The notes under the pieces were generated by a model that saw nothing but the letters and a program-made list of their open reading frames with translations, was not told the origin of the DNA and made no database searches. Below, in pieces: positions 43,662 to 52,606 of a stretch of 64,000 nucleotides of DNA. The DNA is from Terasakiella sp033100395. Its GTDB lineage: Bacteria > Pseudomonadota > Alphaproteobacteria > Rhodospirillales > Terasakiellaceae. Numbering within the stretch: position 1 is the first letter of the stretch; each line of letters opens with the position of its first letter. The position numbers were made by a program, and so were the translations under genes. The DNA lies in contig NZ_JAWLVJ010000020.1 in assembly GCF_033100395.1 (NCBI RefSeq), positions 22,824 to 86,823 of the forward strand, written 5' to 3'.

Positions 43662-43730
43662 TGTCATCCCTGCGCAGGCAGGGATCTCTTTGTTATTGTT
43701 CAGGAGATTCCTGCCTTCGCAGGAATGACG
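43662..43730. repeat. Dispersed palindromic repeat, copy 1
   Basis: Two imperfectly inverted arms of about 27 bases (43662-43688 and 43704-43730) each hold their own short hairpin (CCTGC...GCAGG). The outer ends read (T/C)GTCAT. The same type of element is found at 45882-45964. It fills the gap between dnaG and the yqeY-like gene. Such extragenic palindromes with CGTCATTCC ends are widespread in proteobacterial genomes. Confidence 0.75.
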
Positions 43731-43738
43731 GTCTTTTG

Positions 43739-44194
43739 CTAAGCCAGGCGCGCTTTGATGATTGCACTTGCTTTACCGAAATCCATCTGTCCGGCATAGC
43801 GGTCGCGGATGGTTTTCATGGTGGGGCCCATGTCTTTCAGGCTGGAGGCACCCAGTTCTGCAATGATAGAATCGACAGCTTCGCCGATTTCTTCTTCTGA
43901 CATTTGTTTTGGCAGGAATTGCTCGATAATCTTGATCTCGCTGGCTTCCTGTTCGGCCAGTTCAAGACGGCCACCATTTTCATACATGGTGATGCTGTCA
44001 CGGCGCTGCTTGATCATGGATTGCAGCAAAGACAGGATTTCATCGTCGCCAATGCCGTCCGGTTTTTCTTGTGTTCGTGCCGCAATGTCGCGGTCTTTAA
44101 GGGCTGCCATGATCAGGCGCATGGTAGAAACGGCATGCGTGTCTTTTGCGACCATAGCCTCTTTTAAGGATGATTTAATCTGCTCACGAAGCAT
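43739..44194 (-). CDS. GatB/YqeY domain protein
   Basis: The 151-residue all-helical protein starts MLREQIKSSLKEAMVAKDTHA and has the YqeY signatures STMRLIMAALKDRDIAAR, SMIKQRRDSITMYENGGR, AEQEASEIKIIEQFLPKQMSE and MGPTMKTI. The family resembles the tRNA-binding tail of GatB, and its role is not established. It commonly lies beside dnaG and rpoD in alphaproteobacteria, as here. An in-frame start 33 bases upstream (44227) has no better ribosome binding site. Confidence 0.9.
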   Translation of the reverse strand: MLREQIKSSLKEAMVAKDTHAVSTMRLIMAALKDRDIAARTQEKPDGIGDDEILSLLQSMIKQRRDSITMYENGGRLELAEQEASEIKIIEQFLPKQMSEEEIGEAVDSIIAELGASSLKDMGPTMKTIRDRYAGQMDFGKASAIIKARLA

Positions 44195-44407
44195 TGCTTT
44201 GAACTGTCGTTGTTTTAAGGAAAGCAAGAAACTTATACCAACTGGCGAAAAAAATCAATCAGAAACTATTTTGTAAGCCATTGAAAAATAAGCATAAATT
44301 TTATTTGTGACTCCCTCTTGACGAGCGTGGTAGATTTCTTTATCAACGCGCCAATTTGCCTATAGGCATTGAATGAATATAGCTCTTTTATAAAGGACAC
44401 TGTAGCC

Positions 44408-45598
44408 ATGTCGCAGACACAAGCACCGGTTGCCCCGATGCCACCGAAAGCCCGTCCCAAAAACGCCAACGCCGCACTGGTATTGACGGATGGAACTGTT
44501 TTTTGGGGGAAAGGCGTTGGTGTTGAAGGTGTCGCCATCGGGGAAGTCTGTTTCAACACTTCCATCACTGGCTACCAGGAGATCATGACCGACCCTTCTT
44601 ATGCTGGTCAGATCATCACATTTACCTTCCCACATATTGGTAACGTCGGCACCAACGCCGAAGATATCGAAACTGCCAAGCCCGCTGCACGCGGCTGTAT
44701 CCTGCGCGCCGATATTACAGAGCCTGCCAACTGGCGTGCGGCTGAACATTTTGATGCCTGGATGAAAGCCTCCAACCTGGTCGGCATCTCCGGTATCGAT
44801 ACGCGTCAGCTGACCCGCTACATCCGCGACAATGGTGCTCCGGGCGGCACTGTGATCCATTTGCCCGCAGGTCAGGAGATTGATCTGGATGCCCTTAATA
44901 CAATGTCCAACTCTTTCCCCGGTCTGGAAGGGATGGATCTGGCGAAAGAAGTCATGTGCGATGCGCCATATGAATGGGACGAAGCAGGCTGGACCATGGG
45001 TGAAGGTTACGCCAAGCAAGATGCACCTGAATACCATGTGGTAGCGGTTGACTTCGGTGCCAAGCGTAACATCCTGCGCTGCCTGGCCGCTGCGGGCTGT
45101 CGTGTAACGGTTGTTCCGGGCAATACATCTGCTGAAGATATTCTGGCTTACAACCCCGATGGCGTGTTCCTGTCAAACGGTCCGGGCGATCCGGCAGCCA
45201 CAGGTGAATATGCGGTACCGATGATCCAGGAGATTATTGAAAGCGGCAAGCCGATGTTTGGGATTTGCCTCGGTCACCAAATGACCTGTCTCGCCCTTGG
45301 TGCCAAGACATATAAAATGCATCTGGGCCATCGCGGTGGTAACCACCCGGTTAAAGACCTGACCACAAGCACGGTTGAAATCACATCACAAAACCATGGC
45401 TTCGTGGTGGATGAAGAAACACTGCCAGCAAACGCCAAGGTCACGCACCGTTCATTGTTTGATAAAACGCTGGAAGGGATTGCCCTGGATGACAAGCCTG
45501 TCTTCTCTGTGCAGCATCACCCGGAAGCCTCCCCCGGCCCGCAGGACAGCCACTATCTGTTCGCGCGCTTTGTTGAACTGATGGCGAAAGCAAAATAA
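44408..45598 (+). CDS. carA: Carbamoyl-phosphate synthase small subunit
   Basis: The 396-residue protein has the CarA N-terminal domain (ALVLTDGTVFWGKGVG, GYQEIMTDPSYAGQIITFT) and a C-terminal GATase1 domain with the catalytic cysteine in MFGICLGHQ and the His-Glu pair in VQHHPEASPGP. It supplies ammonia from glutamine to CarB for pyrimidine and arginine synthesis. AAGGA lies ten bases before the ATG at 44408; an in-frame start at 44369 is less likely. It is divergent from yqeY. Confidence 0.97.
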   Translation: MSQTQAPVAPMPPKARPKNANAALVLTDGTVFWGKGVGVEGVAIGEVCFNTSITGYQEIMTDPSYAGQIITFTFPHIGNVGTNAEDIETAKPAARGCILRADITEPANWRAAEHFDAWMKASNLVGISGIDTRQLTRYIRDNGAPGGTVIHLPAGQEIDLDALNTMSNSFPGLEGMDLAKEVMCDAPYEWDEAGWTMGEGYAKQDAPEYHVVAVDFGAKRNILRCLAAAGCRVTVVPGNTSAEDILAYNPDGVFLSNGPGDPAATGEYAVPMIQEIIESGKPMFGICLGHQMTCLALGAKTYKMHLGHRGGNHPVKDLTTSTVEITSQNHGFVVDEETLPANAKVTHRSLFDKTLEGIALDDKPVFSVQHHPEASPGPQDSHYLFARFVELMAKAK

Positions 45599-45600
45599 GC

Positions 45601-45873
45601 ATGTCCCTTTCCGATAACGCTTCGAAACTCCTCAACGCCATGGCAGAAGATGATCAACTGCCAGGCGGGGCGTTTCGTGACGTGGAAGGGATCTGCGAAG
45701 AATTTATGGTGAGCTACCCCGATCAGGGCACGCTCGCCGACTGGCTCGAAGAACTCTGCCAAGAAGGCGCAGCCATTTTGGAAGATCATGAACTCCACGT
45801 GAAACCCACGCCTCCGTTCATGGCTTCTATCACGCTGCATGGCTTGGATATGGCTGGGTATTTGAGCAGATAG
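45601..45873 (+). CDS. Small conserved-looking protein between carA and carB
   Basis: The 90-residue acidic protein starts three bases after the carA stop, so it is translated from the car message. It is mostly helical (LSDNASKLLNAMAEDDQ, YPDQGTLADWLEELCQE) with a short C-terminal strand region (ASITLHGLDMAGYL), perhaps a winged-helix-like fold. I do not recognise a family. Its place suggests a link with carbamoyl-phosphate synthesis or simple co-transcription. Confidence 0.7.
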   Translation: MSLSDNASKLLNAMAEDDQLPGGAFRDVEGICEEFMVSYPDQGTLADWLEELCQEGAAILEDHELHVKPTPPFMASITLHGLDMAGYLSR

Positions 45874-45881
45874 GAAATTAT

Positions 45882-45964
45882 CGTCATTCCCGCGAAAGCG
45901 GGAACCCAGTGTATGGGAAATGACATGCACTGACTTCTGGGTCCCCGCTTTTGCGGGGATGACG
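45882..45964. repeat. Dispersed palindromic repeat, copy 2
   Basis: Arms of 28 bases (45882-45908 and beyond to 45909; 45937-45964) are inverted with three mismatches, and each arm holds a small GC hairpin (CCCGC/GCGGG). Outer ends are CGTCAT/ATGACG. It lies in the gap before carB and is related in design to 43662-43730. Confidence 0.8.
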
Positions 45965-46035
45965 TGGTAGAGAATGAATTGTGTCATCGGTTTATCCGGT
46001 GACATGTTGGAAAACGAAGGACGATAAGGTTAGTC

Positions 46036-49000
46036 ATGCCAAAACGTACAGATATTAAATCAATTATGATTATTGGTGCCGGCCCCATTGTGATTGGGCA
46101 AGCATGTGAGTTCGATTATTCAGGGGCTCAGGCTTGTAAGGCGCTGCGTGAGGAAGGCTATCGGGTGATTTTGGTGAACTCCAACCCCGCGACCATCATG
46201 ACCGACCCAGGCATGGCTGATGCGACTTATATCGAGCCGATCACACCGGACGTTGTTGCCAAAATCCTGGAAAAAGAAAAGCCGGATGCACTACTGCCAA
46301 CAATGGGTGGTCAAACCGCTTTGAACACGGCGCTTGCCTTGTACGAGAACGGCACGCTGGAAAGACTGGGTATCGAAATGATCGGTGCGACAGCGGATGC
46401 GATTGACAAGGCGGAAAATCGCGAACGTTTCCGTGAAGCCATGACCAAGATCGGTCTGGAAAATGCGAAATCTTATGTGTGTCATACACGTGCAGAAGCA
46501 AATGAAGCCCTGGAAGACATCGGCTTCCCGGTGATCATTCGTCCAAGCTTCACCATGGGCGGCACCGGCGGTGGTATCGCTTATAATAAAGAAGAGTTTG
46601 AAACCATTGTGGCTTCCGGTCTCGCGCTGTCGCCGACGTCGGAAGTTCTGGTCGAGGAATCGCTTCTGGGCTGGAAGGAATATGAGATGGAAGTTGTTCG
46701 TGACAAAAACGACAACTGTATCATCATCTGTTCTATCGAAAACGTTGACCCGATGGGCGTGCACACAGGCGACTCCATCACCGTTGCCCCGGCCCTGACG
46801 CTGACCGACAAAGAATATCAGATTATGCGCAATGCGTCTTTGAACGTGCTGCGTGAAATTGGTGTGGAAACGGGCGGGTCGAACGTACAGTTCACCGTGA
46901 ACCCGAAAGACGGTCGCCTGATCGTGATTGAAATGAACCCGCGTGTGTCACGTTCCTCTGCGCTGGCTTCCAAAGCAACCGGTTTCCCGATTGCGAAAGT
47001 GGCGGCCAAGCTGGCGGTTGGCTTTACACTGGATGAGCTGGACAACGACATCACAGGCTGCACGCCAGCCTCGTTTGAACCGTCCATCGACTATGTGGTG
47101 ACAAAAATCCCACGCTTTACTTTTGAGAAATTCCCCGGCACTGATGACAGCCTGTCCACAGCGATGAAGTCTGTGGGTGAAGCCATGTCCATCGGCCGTA
47201 CTTTCCAGGAATCGCTGCAAAAGGGTCTGCGTTCCATGGAAACAGGCCTGACAGGTCTGAACGAAGTTGAAATCGAAGGTGCTGACGGGCCGGAAGGCAA
47301 GCTGGCGATCATCGGTGAACTGGGTAAGCCGCGTTCTGATCGTCTGCTGGTGATCGCACAAGCGTTCCGCCACGGTCTGAGCCTTGAAGAAATCCATGCT
47401 GCCTGTAAGTACGAGCCATGGATGCTGCGTCAAATTCAGGGCATCGTTGAAGCAGAACAGGAACTGATCGACAAAGGCCTGCCAAGCGAAGCCGATGATC
47501 TGATGCGCTTCAAGAAAATGGGCTTCTCTGACAAGCGTATTTCCGAGCTGACAAAACGTGATCTGGAAGTTGTGGCTTATCGCCGTCACGTGCTGAATAT
47601 TCACCCGGTCTACAAACGCGTGGATACTTGTGCGGCAGAATTCCCGTCCAAGACGTCTTATATGTATTCTGCTTACGAAGGTGACGGTATCAACGTTCCG
47701 GAATGTGAATCAGACCCGTCTGATCGTGATAAGGTCGTAATCCTGGGTGGCGGTCCAAACCGTATTGGTCAGGGTATCGAATTTGATTACTGCTGTGTAC
47801 ATGCCGCTTACGCTTTGAAAGAAGCAGGCTATGAAACCATCATGGTCAACTGTAACCCGGAAACAGTATCGACTGACTATGACACCTCTGATCGTCTGTA
47901 TTTCGAACCACTGACAGAGGAAGATGTGATCGAACTGATCCGCGTTGAACAATCCAAAGGCAACGTCAAAGGTGTGATCGTACAGTATGGTGGTCAAACG
48001 CCATTGAAACTGTCTCACGCTTTGGAAAAAGCAGGTATTCCAATCCTTGGTACATCTGTTGACGCGATTGATTTGGCAGAAGACCGTGAACGTTTCCAAC
48101 AGCTGCTGGCTGAACTGGGTCTCAAGCAACCATCAAATGGTCTGGCACGTTCTGAAGAAGAAGCATTGGCCATCGCTGAAGGTATCGGCTTCCCGCTGGT
48201 AATTCGTCCTTCCTACGTATTGGGTGGTCGTGCGATGGAAATTGTCCATAACATGGACCGTCTTAAGCGTTACATGAAAGAAGCGGTTCAGGTGTCCGGT
48301 GACAGCCCGGTTCTGCTGGATAACTTCCTGCAGGATGCGATTGAGGTTGATGTGGATGCGGTTGGTGATAGCGACGGTAACGTCTATATCGCAGGTATCA
48401 TGCAGCATATTGAAGAAGCGGGTATCCACTCCGGTGACTCTGCCTGTTCCCTGCCGCCATATTCTTTGAGCGACAAAATCATTGGTGAGTTGAAAGATCA
48501 GGCAGTTTCCTTGGCGAAAGCTTTGAAAGTTGTCGGTCTGATGAACGTACAGTTCGCGGTGAAAGACGATGTGATCTACATCATCGAAGTGAACCCACGT
48601 GCATCACGTACCGTACCGTTTGTTGCCAAAGCGACAGGCATTCCGGTTGCGAAGATCGGTGCGCGTATCATGGCGGGTGAAAAACTGGCTGACTTTGGTA
48701 TCAAAGATCAAATGCCGAAGATGGATCACGTTGCGGTTAAAGAAGCGGTCTTCCCATTTGCCCGCTTCCCGGGCGTTGACATTCTGCTTGGCCCAGAGAT
48801 GAAATCCACTGGTGAGGTTATGGGGCTGGATAAAGACTTCCCAACGGCCTTTTTGAAAGCGCAGATGGGCGCAAGTTCTCACCTGCCGACAGAAGGCTGT
48901 GCCTTTGTTTCTGTGAAAGAACGTGACAAAGAAAAGATCGTGCCGATTGCACAGAAGCTGGTGGATATGGGCTTCTCTCTCCTGGCGACATCAGGTACTG

Positions 49001-49296
49001 CGAAACACCTAGAAAGCAACGGTATTTCTGCCAAGACCGTCAATAAAGTGATTGAAGGTCGTCCGCACTGTGTGGATGCGATCCTGAACAAGGAAGTTCA
49101 CCTGGTGATCAACACCACCGAAGGTCTGCAGGCGATTGAAGACAGTTATTCAATCCGTCGCGAAACTCTGACGCAAAGCATCCCTTATTACACTACAATG
49201 GCGGGTGCACAGGCAGCAGCAGAAGCGATTGACGCGCTTCGAGCCGATACGCTTGAAGTCGGTTCGTTGCAATCTTATTTTGACAAATCCTTCTAA
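46036..49296 (+). CDS. carB: Carbamoyl-phosphate synthase large subunit
   Basis: The 1086-residue protein starts MPKRTDIKSIMIIGAGPIVI and contains the two homologous halves, each with an ATP-grasp domain: first half RPSFTMGGTGGGIAY and EMNPRVSRSSALASKATG, second half RPSYVLGGRAMEIVH and EVNPRASRTVPFVAKATG, followed by the MGS-like allosteric domain (LLATSGTAKHLESNG). It makes carbamoyl phosphate from bicarbonate, ATP and ammonia channelled from CarA. Full length, no defects. Confidence 0.98.
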   Translation: MPKRTDIKSIMIIGAGPIVIGQACEFDYSGAQACKALREEGYRVILVNSNPATIMTDPGMADATYIEPITPDVVAKILEKEKPDALLPTMGGQTALNTALALYENGTLERLGIEMIGATADAIDKAENRERFREAMTKIGLENAKSYVCHTRAEANEALEDIGFPVIIRPSFTMGGTGGGIAYNKEEFETIVASGLALSPTSEVLVEESLLGWKEYEMEVVRDKNDNCIIICSIENVDPMGVHTGDSITVAPALTLTDKEYQIMRNASLNVLREIGVETGGSNVQFTVNPKDGRLIVIEMNPRVSRSSALASKATGFPIAKVAAKLAVGFTLDELDNDITGCTPASFEPSIDYVVTKIPRFTFEKFPGTDDSLSTAMKSVGEAMSIGRTFQESLQKGLRSMETGLTGLNEVEIEGADGPEGKLAIIGELGKPRSDRLLVIAQAFRHGLSLEEIHAACKYEPWMLRQIQGIVEAEQELIDKGLPSEADDLMRFKKMGFSDKRISELTKRDLEVVAYRRHVLNIHPVYKRVDTCAAEFPSKTSYMYSAYEGDGINVPECESDPSDRDKVVILGGGPNRIGQGIEFDYCCVHAAYALKEAGYETIMVNCNPETVSTDYDTSDRLYFEPLTEEDVIELIRVEQSKGNVKGVIVQYGGQTPLKLSHALEKAGIPILGTSVDAIDLAEDRERFQQLLAELGLKQPSNGLARSEEEALAIAEGIGFPLVIRPSYVLGGRAMEIVHNMDRLKRYMKEAVQVSGDSPVLLDNFLQDAIEVDVDAVGDSDGNVYIAGIMQHIEEAGIHSGDSACSLPPYSLSDKIIGELKDQAVSLAKALKVVGLMNVQFAVKDDVIYIIEVNPRASRTVPFVAKATGIPVAKIGARIMAGEKLADFGIKDQMPKMDHVAVKEAVFPFARFPGVDILLGPEMKSTGEVMGLDKDFPTAFLKAQMGASSHLPTEGCAFVSVKERDKEKIVPIAQKLVDMGFSLLATSGTAKHLESNGISAKTVNKVIEGRPHCVDAILNKEVHLVINTTEGLQAIEDSYSIRRETLTQSIPYYTTMAGAQAAAEAIDALRADTLEVGSLQSYFDKSF

Positions 49297-49326
49297 ATCA
49301 GATTAAGAAGGAAGAGTTCTTTCGTT

Positions 49327-49364
49327 TGCGCCCTCACGAATGCGTGGGGGCGCAACTATTTTTT
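49327..49364 (+). terminator. Intrinsic terminator after carB
   Basis: A 12-bp stem with one G-U pair (49327-49338 with 49343-49354) and a 4-base loop is followed by ACTATTTTTT. It closes the carA-carB unit and lies directly before greA. Confidence 0.88.
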
Positions 49365-49386
49365 ATTGTACGTTTGGGAAAGAGTT

Positions 49387-49860
49387 ATGGAACGGATACC
49401 CATGACCGCTGAGGGTTGTGCTCAGCTTGAATTAGAATTGAAGAACCTGAAATCGGTTGAACGTCCGGCAGTTATTGCGGCGATCGCAGAAGCGCGTGAA
49501 CATGGCGACCTCTCAGAGAATGCCGAATATCATGCTGCTCGTGAAAAACAAGGGTTCATTGAAGGCCGCATTAAAGAACTGGAAGCTGTGATCAGTGTTG
49601 CCGAAGTGATTGATCCGAAAACCCTGTCCGGGGACGTGGTCCGCTTTGGCGCAACGGTTCTGGTGGCGGATGAAGAAACCGATGAAGAAACCACGTATCA
49701 GATCGTTGGTCAGCATGAAGCCGACCTTGAAGGTGGTAAAATCTCCATCAGTTCTCCACTTGCACGCGGCCTGATTGGCAAGAGTCTGGGTGATAGCGTA
49801 GAGGTCCGCACACCAGGTGGTGCCAAATCTTACGAGATTGTGGAAGTCGAATATAAATAA
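49387..49860 (+). CDS. greA: Transcription elongation factor GreA
   Basis: The 157-residue protein starts MERIPMTAEGCAQLELELKN, has the N-terminal coiled coil with the acidic tip (EAREHGDLSENAEYHAAREKQ, family signature) and the C-terminal FKBP-like domain (TYQIVGQHEADLEGGKISISSPLARGLIGK). It frees backtracked RNA polymerase by stimulating transcript cleavage. GGGAAAGAG lies before the ATG at 49387. Confidence 0.97.
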   Translation: MERIPMTAEGCAQLELELKNLKSVERPAVIAAIAEAREHGDLSENAEYHAAREKQGFIEGRIKELEAVISVAEVIDPKTLSGDVVRFGATVLVADEETDEETTYQIVGQHEADLEGGKISISSPLARGLIGKSLGDSVEVRTPGGAKSYEIVEVEYK

Positions 49861-49878
49861 CGACTTACGATATTTATA

Positions 49879-49914
49879 AAAAAAGCGGCGTCTGATTTTC
49901 AGCGCCGCTTTTTT
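49879..49914. terminator. Bidirectional terminator between greA and the Lrp-type gene
   Basis: A perfect 12-bp stem with A/T tails, AAAAAAGCGGCG (49879-49890) and CGCCGCTTTTTT (49903-49914), loop of 12 bases. The symmetric tracts allow it to end both convergent transcripts. Confidence 0.92.
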
Positions 49915-49934
49915 CATCTATTCTTTGACCTGAC

Positions 49935-50435
49935 TTATTCGTCTTCATCCTCATCCGCCACATCAACCTTGATCGGCACGCCGGGGATGGTTTTGGAACT
50001 GCGAATCGTCATGGATGATTTGACATGGGCCACGTTTGGCGCAGATGTCAGGGACTTGGTCAGGAACTGCTGGTACGAATCCCAGTCTTTTTCAACAATC
50101 TTCAGCAGGAAGTCGGTTTCCCCTGCCAGCATATGGCATTCGCGCACTTCCGGCCAGCTTTCGACCAGATCTTCAAAAGCCTTGAGATCTGATTCGGCCT
50201 GGCTGTTCAAGCCAACTTGCGCAAAGACAGTGACGTTGAAACCAAGGGCAGCCGGATCAAGTTCAGCATGATAGCCGCGCACAAAACCGGCCTCTTCAAG
50301 GGCACGCACACGGCGCAGACAAGGCGGAGCGGAAATGCCGGCACGGCGGGCCAATTCGACATTTGTCATGCGACCATCATCTTGTAAGTCCGCAAGAATA
50401 CGACGGTCGATTCGGTCAAGTTTGACCTTTTGCAT
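49935..50435 (-). CDS. Lrp/AsnC-family transcriptional regulator
   Basis: The 166-residue protein starts MQKVKLDRIDRRILADLQDD, with the N-terminal helix-turn-helix (MTNVELARRAGISAPPCLRRVRALEEAGFV) and the C-terminal RAM ligand-binding domain (FNVTVFAQVGLNSQ, VRECHMLAGETDFLLKIV). It ends in an acidic tail, VADEDEDE. GGAG lies ten bases upstream of the ATG. Lrp family members respond to amino acids; its target is unknown. A longer start at 50516 would add a segment without family similarity. Confidence 0.93.
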   Translation of the reverse strand: MQKVKLDRIDRRILADLQDDGRMTNVELARRAGISAPPCLRRVRALEEAGFVRGYHAELDPAALGFNVTVFAQVGLNSQAESDLKAFEDLVESWPEVRECHMLAGETDFLLKIVEKDWDSYQQFLTKSLTSAPNVAHVKSSMTIRSSKTIPGVPIKVDVADEDEDE

Positions 50436-50800
50436 AATAATTCTACTCCAAAAATTCCCTGAAAGACGCAATGATATTACAATGTTGTTCCTAACAAGCC
50501 AAGAGAAGCTTGTCAAAAAGAAGAAATAAAATTGCGTTTTTTTATCTTGGTGGTGGATATGAGAAAAGAAAAATTACGCTGTTCTGGAACCTTAGCGCGT
50601 AGTTTAGAAAACGGAACGGGCCTTGTCAGCTACGCATTTGATTTTTTTGATAAATTTTAAGAAGCAAGCTATAGCCCTGTTAATAAAAAGGCGTTAACGT
50701 TAAGGCGTTCAAGATATCTTGTTTCCCCGCTTGCAAATGGTTGGGAGAGAAGTTAGTCTGTCACTAGTTTTGAATCATTCTAAAATAGGGAATAACAATA
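50436..50800. promoter_or_regulatory. Regulatory region upstream of the peroxiredoxin gene
   Basis: About 365 bases without a gene. A perfect 10-bp palindrome, TTAACGTTAA, at 50694-50703 is flanked by two GGCGTT direct repeats. Nearer the gene, TTTTGAAT-C-ATTCTAAAA (50768-50785) is an imperfect inverted repeat that resembles iron-control (Irr-type) or peroxide-response operators of alphaproteobacteria. Either would fit an oxidative-stress gene, but both are inferences. Confidence 0.45.
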
Positions 50801-51406
50801 ATGTCTCAAGTTCTCGTTGGTCAGGAAGCACCTGATTTCACAGCACCGGCTGTAATGGGTGACAACTCAATCGAAGATGCGTTTAACCTGAAGTCCTATC
50901 TGGACGGTTCTTACGGTGTCGTTTTCTTCTATCCGTTGGACTTCACATTTGTATGTCCTTCAGAAATCATCGCTTTTGACCACCGTATGAAAGCATTTGA
51001 AGAGCGCGGCGCGAAAGTAATCGCTGTTTCTATCGATTCGCACTTCACACACCTGGCGTGGAAAAACACACCGGTTAACGAAGGCGGTCTGGGGCAGGTT
51101 CAGTTCCCAATGGTTGCTGACATCACCAAAGACATCGTAACAAACTACGGCGTTAAAACCGGTCCTGGTATCGCGTTCCGTGGCACATTCATCATCGACA
51201 AAAATGGTGTTGTTCGTCACCAGCTGGTAAACGATCTGCCACTGGGCCGTAACGTTGATGAAACCATCCGTACACTGGACGCGCTGCTGTTCCATGAAGA
51301 GCACGGCGAAGTTTGCCCAGCAGGCTGGAACAAAGGCGATTCTGGCATGACTGCGACACCTGATGGCGTTGCGGCATACCTGTCAGAAAACTCTGACAAG
51401 CTGTAA
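50801..51406 (+). CDS. 2-Cys peroxiredoxin (AhpC/TSA family)
   Basis: The 201-residue protein has the peroxidatic site PLDFTFVCPSEI (cysteine near residue 52) and the resolving cysteine in HGEVCPAGW near residue 172, plus the GGLGQVQFPMVAD segment and the YF-like C terminus typical of sensitive typical 2-Cys enzymes (here AAYLSENSDKL). It reduces hydrogen peroxide and organic peroxides. AGGGA lies nine bases before the ATG. Thioredoxin reductase, its electron source, is the next gene. Confidence 0.96.
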   Translation: MSQVLVGQEAPDFTAPAVMGDNSIEDAFNLKSYLDGSYGVVFFYPLDFTFVCPSEIIAFDHRMKAFEERGAKVIAVSIDSHFTHLAWKNTPVNEGGLGQVQFPMVADITKDIVTNYGVKTGPGIAFRGTFIIDKNGVVRHQLVNDLPLGRNVDETIRTLDALLFHEEHGEVCPAGWNKGDSGMTATPDGVAAYLSENSDKL

Positions 51407-51433
51407 GTCGATTAAGTACTTATAAGTATAGAG

Positions 51434-51462
51434 AAAAGGGGGGCTGTGGCTTCCCTTTTTTC
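51434..51462 (+). terminator. Terminator after the peroxiredoxin gene
   Basis: AAAAGGG (51434-51440) pairs with CCCTTTT (51453-51459) around a 12-base G-rich loop and is followed by TTC. It separates the peroxiredoxin gene from trxB. Confidence 0.65.
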
Positions 51463-51542
51463 TTCTCCCTTGCGCTCAGGAAACATCCTGCCTAGATTAG
51501 CGCCCTCATTTGAATTTTATACTTCTATCAAGGATATCCTTC

Positions 51543-52490
51543 ATGTCCGAACAGCACCATTCCAAGGTTCTCATTCTCGGTTCCGGCCCCGCAGGCTACA
51601 CGGCAGCCATCTATGCAGCGCGTGCAAACTTAAAACCCATTCTTGTAAAAGGCCTGCAGCCCGGTGGTCAGCTGACCATCACAACGGACGTGGAAAACTA
51701 TCCTGGTTTCGCAGACCCTATTCAGGGTCCCTGGCTGATGGACCAGTTCCATGATCAAGCCAAGAACGTGGGCACAGAAATGTTTGACGACACTATCGTT
51801 GAAGCAGACCTGTCATCGCGTCCATTCAAACTGACGGGGGACAGCGGCACTGTTTACACTGGTGATACATTGGTGATCAGCACGGGTGCTTCTGCACGTT
51901 GGCTTGGTCTGGATTCAGAACAGAAGTATCAGGGCTTTGGTGTTTCTGCCTGTGCCACATGTGATGGTTTCTTCTATCGCGGTAAAGAAGTTGCAGTTGT
52001 TGGTGGCGGTAACACGGCTGTTGAAGAAGCCCTTTACCTGACCAACTTCGCGTCCAAAGTTTATCTCATTCACCGTCGTGACGAACTGCGTTCTGAAAAA
52101 ATCCTTCAGGATCGTCTGCTGAAGAACGAAAAAGTTGAAATGGTCTGGGATAGCGTGATTGACGAAATCGTTGGTGAAGAAGAGCCGTTTGGCGTTACTG
52201 GCGTGCGTGTGAAGAACGTTAAGACAGATGAAGTTAAAACCATTCCGGTACACGGCGCGTTCATCGCCATCGGCCATGATCCGAACACAGGCTTGTTTAA
52301 AGGTCAGCTGGATATGGATGATGAAAATTACATCCTGACAGATGCGGATAGCACACAAACCAGCATCAAAGGTGTATATGCGGCTGGTGACGTACAGGAT
52401 AAGGTCTATCAGCAAGCCGTAACGGCTGCGGGGACAGGCTGTATGGCAGCACTGGAAGCAGAACGTTTTATTGCTGAGATGGACGACTAA
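51543..52490 (+). CDS. trxB: Thioredoxin reductase
   Basis: The 315-residue protein starts MSEQHHSKVLILGSGPAGYT with the FAD glycine motif, has the redox-active CATC in VSACATCDGFFYRG, the NADPH motif VAVVGGGNTAVEEALYL, and the C-terminal GVYAAGDVQDKVYQQAVTAA. It reduces thioredoxin with NADPH. AAGGA precedes the chosen ATG. It probably feeds the neighbouring peroxiredoxin and, through CcdA-type proteins, periplasmic thiol systems such as Sox. Confidence 0.97.
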   Translation: MSEQHHSKVLILGSGPAGYTAAIYAARANLKPILVKGLQPGGQLTITTDVENYPGFADPIQGPWLMDQFHDQAKNVGTEMFDDTIVEADLSSRPFKLTGDSGTVYTGDTLVISTGASARWLGLDSEQKYQGFGVSACATCDGFFYRGKEVAVVGGGNTAVEEALYLTNFASKVYLIHRRDELRSEKILQDRLLKNEKVEMVWDSVIDEIVGEEEPFGVTGVRVKNVKTDEVKTIPVHGAFIAIGHDPNTGLFKGQLDMDDENYILTDADSTQTSIKGVYAAGDVQDKVYQQAVTAAGTGCMAALEAERFIAEMDD

Positions 52491-52521
52491 GGTCTGCTTC
52501 TTCAAAAAAATTAAAATGATG

Positions 52522-52554
52522 AAGGCGAAGGGATGTTTTTCCTTTCGCCTTTTT
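52522..52554 (+). terminator. Intrinsic terminator after trxB
   Basis: AAGGCGAA (52522-52529) pairs with TTCGCCTT (52544-52551), extended by a bulged G-C part, and runs into TTTTC. It precedes the LysR gene. Confidence 0.85.
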
Positions 52555-52606
52555 CGTCTATGTTATATACGCATACCTTCTATGCGATTTTTGAATGGGA
52601 TGACAG

